Assembly (NCBI GenBank): GCA_030035585.1
Contig: CM057464.1
Coordinates: 73,454,919 to 73,518,918, forward strand
Length of the DNA: 64,000 bases
Reading direction: 5' to 3'
DNA from: Dugong dugon
Lineage: Eukaryota; Chordata; Mammalia; Sirenia; Dugongidae
Made by a program: the position numbers and the translations under genes. Below are positions 10,683 through 22,003 of this stretch, one piece after another (within the stretch, counting starts at the first letter, position 1; each line of letters opens with the position of its first letter). A model generated the notes under the pieces. That model searched no databases, was not told the origin of the DNA, and was given only the letters and a program-made list of their open reading frames with translations.

Positions 10683-10736
10683 TAAAAAAAACAAACCTGA
10701 TGCCTTCAAGTCGATTTTGACTCATAGCGACTCCTA
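10683..10736 (-). mobile_element. AfroSINE-type SINE tail fragment
   Basis: An A-run followed by 'gatgccttcaagtcgatttt' and 'gactcatagcgactcctac', the reversed SINE/RTE tail only. Confidence 0.65.
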
Positions 10737-10857
10737 CCTCGTTGGAGTATGTAAACATTAAAAACATCTCCCTTATAAATTGAGCCCCTCCCACTTGAAA
10801 GAAGGGCACAAAGTAAACATTAGCATAGTAAGATTATCATCCCCCTCGTGTTACAAG

Positions 10858-10902
10858 TCACTATGAGTTGGGATCCACGGGTTTGGGTTTTTTTTTTTTT
10901 TA
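10858..10902 (+). mobile_element. Extremely short SINE tail insertion (45 bp) with 10-bp duplication
   Basis: Contains only the last part of the SINE ('tcactatgagttgggatcca', then 'cgggtttggg' and a T-run). It is bracketed by identical gtgttacaag at 10848-10857 and 10903-10912. It sits exactly at the 5' junction of the following RTE fragment. Confidence 0.6.
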
Positions 10903-10909
10903 GTGTTAC

Positions 10910-11665
10910 AAGAGGACTTGAAGCACTTACTGATGAAGATAAAAGACCACAGCCTTCAATATGGATTACACCTCAACATAAAGAAAACAAAAATCCTCAC
11001 AACTGGGCCAATAAGTAACATCATGATAAACAGAGAAAATATTGAAGTTGTTAAGGATTTCATTTTACTTGGATCCGCAATCAATGCCCATGGAAGCAGC
11101 AGTCGAGAAATCAAACGATGTATTGCATTGGGCAAATCCTCTGTAAAAGACCTCTTTAAAGTGTTCAAAAGCAAAGATATCCCTTTGAGGACTATGGTGC
11201 ACCTGATCCAAGCCATGGTATTTTCAATCACCTCATATGCATGTGAAAGCTGTACAATAAATACAGAAGACCAAAGAAGAACTGATACCTTTGGATTATG
11301 GTGTTGGCGAAGAATGTTGAACATACCATGGAAGGTCAAAAGGAAAAACACATATGTTTTGAAAGAAGTACAGCCAGAATGCTCCTTATAAGTGAGGATG
11401 GCAAGACTTTGTTTCACATACTTTGGACATATTATCAGGAAGGACCAGTCCCTGGAGAAGGACATCATACTTGGTAAAGTACAGGGTCATCAAAAGAGAG
11501 GAAGACCCCAACAAGATGGATTGACACAGTGGATGCAAGAACGGGCTCAAACACGACAACAATTGTGAAGATGGCACAGGACCGGCCAGTGTTTCATTCT
11601 GTTGTACATATAGGGTCACTGTGAGTGGGAACTGACTGGATAGCTCCTAGCGACAACAACGGGTG
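10910..11665 (+). pseudogene. RTE LINE fragment: end of the reverse transcriptase plus 3' UTR
   Basis: The open frame to 11391 encodes the segment after the RT active site (EEDL-like start, then KHLLMKIKDHSLQYGLHL, IKKTKILTTGP, VVKDFILLGS, SYACESCTIN). It ends early in the 'EVQPECSL' region at a stop; the rest of the C-terminus and the 3' UTR ('gtttcattctgttgtacata') continue to a CAACAAC tail. The same protein segment recurs at 13751-14131 in the neighbouring copy. The catalytic part of RT is absent, so this copy is a dead, 5'-truncated insertion. Confidence 0.85.
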
Positions 11666-11704
11666 TATTGAATGAAATGTTTTTACTTGGCTAAAGGTAG
11701 TAAT

Positions 11705-14513
11705 CCAATCTTGGAAAATTGGAAGTCATCAAAAAAGAAATGGAGCACATAAACATTGATATCCTATGCATTAGTGACCTGAAATGGACTGGTATTGGCC
11801 ATTTTAAATAAAAAAATCATATGGTCTATTATGCCAGGAACAACAGCTTGAAGAGGAATGGTGTTGCATTCATCATCAAAAAGAACATTTCAAGATCTAT
11901 CATGAAGTACAATGCTGTCAATGATAGGATAATATCCATATGCCTACAAGGAAGACCAGTCAATACTACTGTTATTCAAATTTACTCACTAACCACTAAG
12001 GCCAAAGACAAAGAAATTGAAGATTTTTACCAATTTCTGCAGTCTGAAATTGATCAAACATGCAATCACAATGCATTGATAATTACTAGTGATTGGAATG
12101 TGAAACTTTGAAAAAAAGAAGTATCAGTAGTTGGAAAATATGGCCTTAGTGATAGAAACAATGCCAGAGATCTCATGATAGAATTTTGCAGGACCAACAA
12201 CTTCTTCCTTGCAAATACCTTTTTTCACCAACGTAAACAGTGACTATACATGTGGAACTCACCAGATGGAATACACGGAATCAAATCGACTACATCTGTG
12301 GGAACACACGATGGAAAAGCTCAATATCATCAGACAGAACAAGGCCAGGGGATGACTGAGTAACAGACCATCTTATGCAAGTTCAAGCTGAAACTGAAGA
12401 AAATTAGAACAAGTCCACAAAAGCCAAAGTATGACCTTGAGTATATGCCCCTGAATTTAGAGACCATCTCAAGAGTACATTTGACCCATTGAACACTAAT
12501 CTAATGACCGAAGACCAGATGAGTTGTGGAATGACATCAAGGACATCATACATGAAGAAAGCAAGAGGTCATTCAAAAGACAGGAAAGAAAGAAAAGACC
12601 AAAATGGATGTCAGAAGAGATGCTGAAACGTGCTCTTGAATGTTGAGTAGCTAAAACAAACAGAAGAAATAATGAAGTAAAAGAGTTGAACAGAAGATTT
12701 CAAAGAGTGGCTCGAGAAGACAAAGTAAAGTATTATAATGACGTGTGCAAAGACCTGGAGATGGAAAACCAAAAGGGAAGAACACGCTCAGCATTCTTCA
12801 AGCTGAAAGAACTGAAGAAAAAATTCAAGCGTCGAGTTGCAATAGTGAAGGACTCTATGGGGAAAATATTAAACGACTCAGGAAACATCAAAAGAAGATG
12901 GAAGGAGTACGCAGTCACTATACATTCACTAGACATTCAACCATTTCAGGAGGTACCGTATGAGCAAAAACCAGTGGTACTGAAGGAAGAAGTCCAAGCT
13001 GCACTGAAGGCATTGGTGAAAAACAAGGCTCCAGGAATTGATGGAATACTAACTGAGATGTTTCAACAAACAGATACAGCACTGGAAGTACACACTTGAC
13101 TACGCCAAGAAATTTGGAAGTCAGCCACCTGGCCAACTGACTGGAAGAGATCCATAGTTATGCCTATTCCCAAGAAAGGTGATCCCACCAAAAGTGTCAA
13201 TTATTGAACAATATCATTAATATCACACGCAAGTAAAATTTTGCTGAAGATCATTCAAAAGCAGCTGCAGCAGTTTATCAACAGGGAACTGTCAGAAATT
13301 CAAGCTGGATTCAGAAGAGGATGCAGAACTAGGGATATTATTGCTGATGTCAGGTGGATCCTAGCTGAAAACAGAGAATACCAGAAAGATGTTTACCTGT
13401 GTTTTATTGACTATGCAAAAGCATTCAACTGTGTGGATCATAACAAATTATGGATAACAATGCAAAGAATGGGAATTCCAGAACACTTAATTGTGCCCAT
13501 GAGGAACCTGTACATAGATCAAGAGGCAGTTGTTCCAACAGAACAAGGGGATACTGCATGGTTTAAAATCTGGAAAGGTGTGGGTCAGGGTTGTATCCTT
13601 TCACCATGCGTATTTAATCGGAGCAAATAATCCAAGCATATTCAATATGCTGAGCAAATAATCTGAGAAGCTGGACTATATGAAGAAAAACGGGGCATCA
13701 GGATTGGAGGAAGACTCATTAACAACCTGCGTTATGCAGATGACACAACCTTGCTTGCTGAAAGTGAAGAGGACTTGAAGCACTTACTGATGAAGATCAA
13801 AGACTGCAGCCTTCAGTATGGATTACACCTCAACATAAAGAAAACAAAAATCATCACAACTGGACCAATAAGCAACAGCATGATAAACGGAGAAAAGATT
13901 GAAGTTGTCAAGGATTTCATTTTACTTGGATCCACAGTCAACACCCATGGAAGCAGCAGTCAAGAAATCAAAACAAACATTGTATTGGGCAAATCTGCTG
14001 AAAAAGACCTCTTTAAAGTGTTGAAAAGCAAAGATGTCACCTTGAAAACTAAGGTGTGCCTGACCCAAGCCATAGTATTTTCAATCGTCTCCTATGCATG
14101 TGAAATCTGGACGATGAATAAGGAAACCTGAGGAAGAATTGATGCCTTTGAATTATAGTGCTGAAGAAGAATATTGAATATACCATGGACTGCCAAAAGA
14201 ACGAACAAATCTATCTTGGAAGAAGTACAACCAGAATCCTCCTTAGAAGCAAGGATGGCAAGACTACATCTCATATACTTTGGACATGTTTTCAGGAGGG
14301 ACCAGTCCCTGGAGAAGGACATCATGCTTGGTAGAGCAGAGGGTCAGGGAAAAAGAGGAAGAACTTCAACAAGATAAATTGACACAGTGGCTGCAACAGT
14401 GGGCTCAAACACAGCAACAATTGTGAAGATAGCGCAGGACCAGGCAGTGTTTCATTCTGTTGTACACAGGGCTGCTATAAGTTGGAAGCATCTATATGGC
14501 TCCTAACAACAAA
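11705..14513 (+). pseudogene. RTE (BovB-like) LINE, nearly full length, inactivated
   Basis: Encodes, in order, most of an apurinic-type endonuclease (11740-12420) and a reverse transcriptase (about 12660-14400). The endonuclease start is missing its first residues; visible motifs are 'ISDLKWTG'-like near 11770, SDWNVK in place of GDWNAK (near 12095), and the decayed final 'SDHLMQV' region. RT motifs: QAGFRRGCRTRD (13301-13336), FIDYAKAF with its catalytic Asp at 13409-13411, GQGCILSP (near 13590), and an intact YADD at 13733-13744. Many in-frame stops and frame changes break it into pieces. An extra repeated block (gagcaaataatc twice between 13619 and 13666) lies between motifs B and C. The candidate target-site duplication is gtagtaat (11697-11704 and 14514-14521). 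It once supplied, or was related to, the machinery for the SINEs that share its tail. Confidence 0.9.
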
Positions 14514-14521
14514 GTAGTAAT

Positions 14522-15192
14522 AACTTTTAAATTGTTATTTCTTCTCTCTAATAAACTCAAAATTTGACACATAAGTTGATTTTCAGATTTCTTAATGTTC
14601 TAAGAAATTGGAAAGATAGTTTTATATTATCTGTATCTCAGGTCAGGGAATCATAAGTATGTTCAGGATTCTGAAAGACCATTTCCCATAATAGCATCAC
14701 ACCTTCACTTGGTTAATGGTGAAATGTGTGTTTAAAGTATGGTAAATAAAACTTCACTTTTATACATACTGTATGATAGATTTTAGATTAGTTACAAACT
14801 TTATGTTAGACTCCATAATGACTTATCCAAATTTGTGCAAACTTCCCCCCCCCATAATATTATTACTCAACATAAAATCATCAATGACTACTATAGGTCA
14901 CTTTTTTCTTTCAAGTGCTCAACCAATTCTTTTCTATATTTGACACTTATTTTGTCTCTATATCTCCCAATATCAAAGTAATAAATTGAAGGCATAGGGA
15001 GACCTGGAAATTTAATTCAGTATGCATAATATTGAATTGCTTCACATACATCAAACGCTGTCTTCCTCATTCTCAAATACAAAGACTCAAGAATCTTAAA
15101 ATACATTCGTGGAAATAATGTAAAAACATAAGAACAATTACAAACGGCGAGAAACTCTAACAAAGTGAGTACACTTATACATTCATCTTTAT
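14522..15192. other. Intergenic, nothing recognised
   Basis: AT-rich sequence with a C8-9 run near 14845-14853. No gene or repeat family recognised. Confidence 0.5.
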
Positions 15193-16488
15193 CAAGCCTT
15201 TGAATTCTTTTTTCAAAATTTTTTTCATTGCACTTCAGATTAAGGTTTACAGAACAAATAGTTTCTCATTAAACAGTCAGTACACATATTATTTTATGAC
15301 ATTGGTTAACAACCCCACAACATATCAACAATCACCCTTCTCCACCTTGGAGGAACTTTTTTTGGTGAAAATGTACATAGCCGAAGTTACACCATTTCAA
15401 AAGTTTCTACATGTACAATTCAGTGACATCGATTATATTCTTCCAGTTGTGCTGCTATTCTCACTATCCTTTTCCAAATTATTTCATCATCATTATCTTC
15501 AGCTCATTGTACCCTAGGCTTCCCATCAAACCTTTTGAGTTGATGTTGTCAATTTGTTCTCACATAGATAATAATTTTTTTTGTACCTTAGATGAAGGTT
15601 TGCAGAACAAATAGTTTCTCATTAAACTGTTAGTACACATATTGCCCTATGACAATGGTTAACAACCCCACGACATGTCAGCACTATCCCTTCTCAACCT
15701 TGGGTTCCCTATCACCAGCTTACTTGTCCCATCCTGCCTTCTAGTTCTTGTCCCTGGACTGCAGTGTCTCATTAGTCCTGTTTTGTTTTATGAGGCTGTC
15801 CAATCCCTGGCTGAACGGTGAACTTTGGGAGTGACTTCACCACTGAGCTAAAAGGGTGTATGAGGGCCATACTCTTGGGGTTTCTCTAGTATGTCAGGCT
15901 AGTAAATCTGGAATTTTGTTCTACATCCTTTTCCAACTTTGTCCAGGACCCTCTATTGTGATCCCAGTCAGAGCAGTCAGTGGTGGTAGCCGGGCACCAT
16001 CTAGCTGTACTGGACTCAGTCTGGTGGATGCCTTGGTGGCTGTGGACAATTAGTCCTTTGGACTAATCTTTTCCTTGTATCTTGTTCTCTTTCATTCTCC
16101 CTTGCTCCCAAAGGGGTGAGACCAGTGGAGTATCTTAGATGGCTGCTCACAGGCTTTTAAGACTCCAGATGCTACTCACCAAGGTAGAATGTAGAACATT
16201 ATCTTTATAAACTGTGTTAGGCCAGTTGAGCTAGATGTTCCCCAAGACCATGGTTCCCACAGCCCTCTGCCCAGCAGTTCAGTCCCTCAGGCAGTTTGGA
16301 TGTTTCTATGGAGCTTCCATGACCTTTCCTTGTACAAGTTGTGCTGGCTTCCACAGCATTGTGTACTGTCTTACCCTTCACCAAAGTTACCACTTATCTA
16401 TCGTCTATTTAGTTCCCCACTGCACCCCTCCATCCCTCGTAGCCCACAAAGACTGTTTCTTTTTGTGTGTAAACTTTTACATGAGTTT

Positions 16489-16792
16489 TTACAGTAGAGG
16501 TCTCATACAATATTTGTCCTTTTGTGATTGACTTATTTCACTCAGCATAATGTCCTCCAGTTTGATCCATGTTGAGATGCTTCACAGATTTATCATTGTT
16601 CTTTATCGTTGCATAATACTCCATTGTGTGAATGTACCATAGTTTGTTTATCCATTTATCTGTTGATGGGCATCTAGGTTGTTTCCATCTTTTTTGCTAT
16701 TGTGAACAGTGCTGCAATAAATATGGGTGTGCATATGTCTATTCATGTGATGGCTCTTATTTCTCTGGGATATATTCCTAGGAGTGGGATTG
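16489..16792 (-). pseudogene. C-terminal remnant of L1 ORF2
   Basis: Encodes only the tail of ORF2p. The minus strand matches the end of the plus-strand L1 copy from the 'ggaatatatcccagagaaat' region to the stop codon (complement of tta at 16489-16491). It joins directly to the inter-ORF region at about 16792/16793. Confidence 0.85.
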
Positions 16793-16804
16793 CATTTTGC
16801 AGTG

Positions 16805-16805
<1 letters not shown>

Positions 16806-16839
<34 letters not shown>
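16806..16839. repeat. T34 homopolymer within the L1
   Basis: Uninterrupted run of 34 T on the + strand (A on the L1 sense strand). The complete copy has only about 8 A at the equivalent place, just before the ORF2 ATG (near 32457-32465), so the run has expanded here. Confidence 0.95.
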
Positions 16840-16840
<1 letters not shown>

Positions 16841-17252
16841 TGGTGCTGACGTTTTCTTTGTTCCTCTTACTCTCCTGTGCTGAGTTCCTTTTATTTGTGG
16901 ATTTTTTTCTTCATTTCTTTTGTTTTTGTAGGTTTTGTTTTTACTGGGACTTTATGTTTTTCTTCTTTATTTTGTTGAGTAGGTTTGTTAACTTTCTTTG
17001 TGGTTACCTTGAAATTTACCCACATCTTCCTAGATTTGAACCAGTCTAATATTACTTGGTATCACCTTGCCTTCCTCTCCATTAGAAGGTTCTTTACTTA
17101 CTCCGTTTATTCCCTCTTTTATTGTCCTGATGCTGTTGTAATTTACAGATTAACCTCTCTGGTTCCCTGTTGTAATTCTTTTGGTTTTGCATAGTCCTCA
17201 AGAGTTCATTTCCTAAGTTGGTGTCTGGCTAGTACAATCCTGTTTCCTATAG

Positions 17253-18319
17253 TCAGCCTGTGGTCTGATGTTGTTTGTTCTTAGATGGAAGGACCTCCTT
17301 TAATAAGTCTTGTAAGTTTGGTTTGGTTTTTACATAGTTCCTTAATTTCTGTTTATCTGGAAATGACCTAATTTCACCATCATATTTGAATGAGAGTTTT
17401 GCAGGATAGATTATTCTTGGCTGGCAATTTTTTTCTTTCAAGGTTTTATATAAGTCATCCCATTGGTTTCTTGCTTGCATGGTTTATGCCAACTAATCCA
17501 AGGTTAGTCTTATTGTTTCTCCTCTGTATGTGACTTTTTGTATTTCTCGAGCTGCTCTCAGGATTTTTTGTTTGTCTTTGGTTTTGGCGAGTATGATTAT
17601 GATATGCCTTGGTGATTTTCTTTTGGGATCTATCCTATATGGGGTTCATTGATCTTCTTGGATGGTCAGCTTTTCATCTTTCATGATATTGGGGAAGTTT
17701 TCTGTCAGCAATTCTTCAATGATCCTCTCTGTGTTTTCTGTTTTCTCCCCCTGTTCTGGAACTCTGATCATGCACAGATTTTTGCTTTTGATTGTATCCC
17801 ACATAATTCTCAGGGTTTCTTCATTTTTTTTTTTTTTTGTTCTTTTTTCTGATTTTTCCTCAAACAGAGTTGTAGCCAATTGTTTGTCTTCAATTTTGCT
17901 GATCCTATCTTCTATCATTTCAAACCCATTCCTCAGCCCTTCTATGACACTGTCCACTTCTGAAATCTTGTTATCTTTCAGATTTCTAGTTGTTGATTTT
18001 GTATGATTTCTAGTTGTGAATTTATTTTAGCATTTTGTTCCTGTATTATTTTCTTGAATTCTTCCATTTTTTTGTCCGTGTCTTCCATGAATTTGTCTGC
18101 CTTTTCCATGAATTTGTCTATTTTTTTCCTCATTTTTGTCTGCTTTTGCTTAAACTCTTGGATAATTCTGAATATTATAGATTTGTATTCCCTATCACTT
18201 AGGTCTAGTGCCTTTTCTTCTAATGGAAAGTCATCTGGTATTTTATTTTGGACACCTCCTAGAACCATCCTGTCCTGTTTTTGTAAATGTTTTGATATTG
18301 TCTGCTGTCTTTGGGGCAT
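17253..18319 (-). pseudogene. L1 ORF1 (RNA-binding chaperone ORF1p), frameshifted
   Basis: Three adjacent open pieces make one ORF1. 18319-17978 starts MPQRQQTISKHLQKQDRM and holds a highly charged coiled-coil segment with near-repeats of KFMEKADKFMEDTDKKMEE. 17957-17646 holds the RRM region (RVPEQGEKTENTERIIEELL). 17480-17253 is the C-terminal domain (KEKNCQPRIIYPAKLSF, FPDKQKLRNYV). The first two pieces are in different frames. The total of about 355 codons fits the L1 ORF1p family. The ORF is almost complete in sequence but would not make one intact protein. Confidence 0.85.
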
Positions 18320-19809
18320 TCAGTGGTTATCTTCCTCGTTTATTGATTGTAGATTTATTTGTTTCATCCTGATTTTTCATTTTATTTGGTTATGTCTGAG
18401 CAGGTGGACTGTGCATTCTTTGTTGTTTGCTCGTCTGTGGGCACAATACTTTTCACTTCCTTGTCCAATGGGCGGGGCCAGTCATTCATGTGTGGTACAG
18501 CACGGCAGGTCCAGCTGAAGGGGGGTTGCTGGGATGGGTTGTTTGTGGCACATACCAGGTCTGACAGTGCAGACCAGGAATCAGTGCTGGGCAGGTTCCA
18601 GTAGGCTGTGCCTGTACAGCTTGGGGGTGTGATGTTCACCGCATGGTGCAGGTAGGCAGGAAGGAGGGGGTAGAATGTGATGTGTGGAGCTAAGATGGGT
18701 ATGGGAAAGATGAGAGAGGGGAGAGAGGAACGGGAGCCAAAAACATACACACAAACAAAAAAGAGTGCTAAATGAGCTTGCTATTGGAGTGGGGAGATGA
18801 GAGACTGAGAAATGGGGAAAAACAAAAATGAAAAAAAGAAAAAGGGTAAAAGAAAAAAAATTAATAAATTGAGAAACTGGAATTGAAGGAAGACAAAAAG
18901 GGAATAAGAGAAAGAAGAAAACAGAACAAAGAAACAAACGAGAAAAAAAAACAAGGAAAAAGAAATGCTCCAAGGGATGTCCCTGTGCATCTGCCTAGAG
19001 TAAGGGAGTAGCTTCCAAGTCGCATGGTACTGCCTGGCTAGAAGGGGCTCCCAAGCCTATAAAATAAAAATAAAAGAAAGAAACAAATCAAGACGTAACA
19101 AATCAAAGCAAACAGATAAACAACAAAAAAGCCCCGGGGTTCCCACTAGCGGCACAGGCCAGGAAGCAGTTTCATAGTCGAGCAGTATTTCACAGCCTTT
19201 CAGGAAGAAGCAAAGACGGCGCACAGAGCCAGGTATTTGAGAAAAAGGAGGGGGAGGTGGTGAGAGGTAATGAAGAAATCTAAAGAAGCAGAAAAAAGCA
19301 ACACCAGCAGCCAACAAAAGGCACCAGGGAGCCAGCCAGTGCAGGCAGGTGGAATCCAAGAGATACCAGGGTGAAGCTGATGCTTCCCGGCCAAGAGACT
19401 GTGGCTACAGCAAGCAGAGGAGGCTAAGTGTGGGTGAAGAAGGGTGGGGGTGGGAAAGCGTGTATCTCTGGTTACCGGTTATTCTGTCTCCTGCTGGAAG
19501 CTCCATGAAGCTGCTTTCTCATACCCCCTGTTCGCTGATCTCTGATAGGAGTTCAAGATGGTGGATTTGTGCCGCAGTAGCTGATAGGGGCCCTCTGCAT
19601 GTATCTCTCCTCGCTCTCTGTTCTCGGTCAGTTTCCTATTCCATTCTGTGCTTGGCTGAGTTCTTTATCTCTTCATTTGATGCTTAGGGTTTCAGGATTG
19701 ATGTGTGACTCTGTTTGACTTAGTTTTTCTTATCTTTGCTACGGAGTGATGGCATGGTGCTTCTGACTATAGCGCCACGTTGCCCCGAAGTCCAAGCCTT
19801 TGAATTCTT

Positions 19810-21004
19810 AAATGTAATAGTGTGGATGATTATCTACTAAATCACGCCAAAATCATTGTGTTTTTCACTTTTTAAACATCTACGTAGTTGGGTCACATCA
19901 AGAACTTAGTGGTGCCCAATTTTTCATTGCTCAATACATTTATTTGACCCGTTAAAATGGGTTTCAGGCTGGAAATCAAGTTATATGTGGGCATTACACT
20001 GAACATGACAGTAAATGAGGTAGTTTAGTGAGACTGGATAATATTCAGCTTTATCATTAAGCTGAATGCTACACTATAAATAGTGTTTATTGTTTGTAGA
20101 TGGCACCATCCCAGGAGTCATTGCTTCAACTATAGAAAATAGGATTGAAAATGACCTTGGTAAATAGAAAAGTATTTAAAGCACAGAATGAAATTCGACA
20201 GAAAAAAAAAAAATCAGGGAAATAGGCTTTACAAATATAAGCTCAGGAGTGACCTGGGATGCTTGGGAAGTCTATAAAGCTGGAAGTTTTTCTCGGTGGT
20301 TGACAAGCTAAAGAGTAATTAGAATGTAACACTAGAAATTTTTAAGACCAGTAAAACAAGGACGGTACAAATATGTATACACAGAATAGAACACATAGAA
20401 GTGTCTACTTTCAGAAATATTCTTTTTATACCAGGGTCAAGTTTAAATAAAGGATACAATTTAATCACCTGGGACTACATTGTTCTATTCAAAGTAGAGT
20501 TTCTTTTCAAACATGTAGAATTAGAAAGATGCTTTTATGATGTTATTTATTGCCTTCCTAGGATGCCTTACCTTTGTCCATGCTCCACCTTAATCTTCAT
20601 CTGTTTAGACCGATCATAGAAAACTGTTCTATGGCAGACTTCATGACAAAAGTCACATGGCAAATTTAGAGCGGCATTAGGGAGATGTTTAAAGATCTGG
20701 AAGTCTTGTGAGGATATTAATAATTTATATAGATTACAGAAAACTCTGAAGGAGTGGGCATTCGACAGAGGAGAGACAATAATACATAAAGGATTATTCT
20801 ATTATGTACAATAGCGTTTGTCATTACCCTTTAGCAAAAACTGAAATCAATTTAGTGGTTCATGATAGACAATTTTTTTGAAACAAAATAAAATAGAAAA
20901 GAAGAGGAGAGAAAATATCAGAGTGCATCATAAAGGGTAAGAACAAGTATTTGATGTCACTAACTGTTCACAATTGTGTAGGCATTAGTCATGATAGAAA
21001 TTAT
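19810..21004. other. Intergenic, nothing recognised
   Basis: AT-rich sequence without a recognisable gene. A small 9-bp inverted repeat (attcagctt at 20043-20051 with its complement at 20059-20067) is the only structure noted. Confidence 0.5.
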
Positions 21005-21350
21005 TTTCTTTAAGTTTATTGTAGAGAATTTTAAACATACACAATGGTGGACAGAATATTTTAATAAACACCATTATCCATCACCTGTCCTAAATAAGAA
21101 GACAATCAATGCATGGAATAAGAACTCATACCATGGATAAACTTGCACCATCCATACCCCTATCTACTGTGCCATTTCATATTATTTTGAAGCAAATCTC
21201 AAATGCTACGTATTTTCGTCTGTGTTTCATTATTCCTTTTTAGAACTTAAGAATAATTTTCTAATGTAACCACAACACCATTATTAATTATTCCTTAGCA
21301 TCATCAAAGATCCTAAAATGTATTTGTTTGTGTGGTTCATGTTCACATAT
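21005..21350. mobile_element. Ancient L1 3' UTR-like fragment
   Basis: The order 'gagaattttaaacatacaca', 'cattatccatcacctg', 'attattttgaagcaaatctc' and 'aaccacaacaccattattaa' follows a common ancient mammalian L1 3' UTR consensus. Diverged, orientation not assigned. Confidence 0.5.
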
Positions 21351-21609
21351 ACATTTAGAAGAAGCAATGGCTCTGACATTACACATATGGAATTGAGTTG
21401 ATATTAGATATGGGGAATTTCTAACAAAACTTCTGAATTAGTTTTTGGCAGATGTAAAGTAGCACTCGTCTAGTAAGTGAGAAGAAACATTAGTATTTTT
21501 CCAGATTTTTAGTCCTGCCTTAAATGTATATCTCAAACAATTTTACTCATTGGTTATATCAACCTTATCTTAACATCACTAAGATCCTTGTTTATAGGTG
21601 TAATTACTA

Positions 21610-21800
21610 CACATGTTGCCTTTGATTCATTCATTTATTTATTTACTGAAATTGATTCTCTCCTATTTTCTAGATATGTATGGAGTACTAATGATCCCTT
21701 CCCTCTAGCAGCACAGTCTAATGAGGAAAGAATCACAAATAAACAATTAATATGACCTATGAGAAGTCACAGTGGAGATACTATATGCCAGAGAGATAAA
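21610..21800. mobile_element. L2-like relic
   Basis: Resembles the L2 region that runs 'tttattgagcacctactatgtgcc...' to 'catggagcttacattctagt'; here the visible parts are 'tcatttatttatttactgaa' and 'cccttccctctagcagcaca'. Low certainty. Confidence 0.35.
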
Positions 21801-21825
21801 GTGGAAAAGATATCCAAGGCAAAGT

Positions 21826-22003
21826 GAAATCCTCTGCCATCAAGTCAATTTCTGCTCATAGCAACCCCACAAAGTTTCCAAGGCTATATATAAATCGCTA
21901 CTGAAGCAAACTGCCACATCTTTCTCCAGCAGAGTCGCTGGTGGTCTCAAACTGCCAACCTCCCGGTTAGCAGTCAATTGCTGTAATCACTGCACCACCA
22001 GGG
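21826..22003 (-). mobile_element. AfroSINE-type SINE
   Basis: Reversed tail 'tctgccatcaagtcaatttc', middle 'ccacatctttctccagcaga', head 'ttagcagtcaattgctgtaa' and 'caccaccagggc'. Diverged subfamily in which the core is partly replaced. Confidence 0.85.

Larger units (their letters stand above)
15210..19792 (-). mobile_element. L1 LINE lacking almost all of ORF2, with 17-bp target-site duplication
   Basis: Reading on the minus strand: 5' UTR (19792 to about 18320), ORF1 (18319-17253), inter-ORF region (17252-16793, with an A34 run), then a direct jump to the last ~100 codons of ORF2 (16792-16489) and the 3' UTR to 15210. Identical flanks caagcctttgaattctt at 15193-15209 and 19793-19809 show that both ends are original. 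Compared with the complete L1 at 29114-37450, about 3.5 kb of ORF2 is missing, starting at or next to the ORF2 initiation codon. Endonuclease and reverse transcriptase are therefore absent. It may be a deletion before or after insertion, or a half-L1 (HAL1-like) derivative. Confidence 0.9.

Noticed and set aside
10903-11391. 162-codon ORF as a gene
   Set aside because: It is a fragment of the RTE reverse transcriptase, repeated in the neighbouring copy, and lacks the catalytic motifs.
16702-17049. ORF with a long poly-Phe run
   Set aside because: It is a read-through of the T34 homopolymer inside the minus-strand L1.
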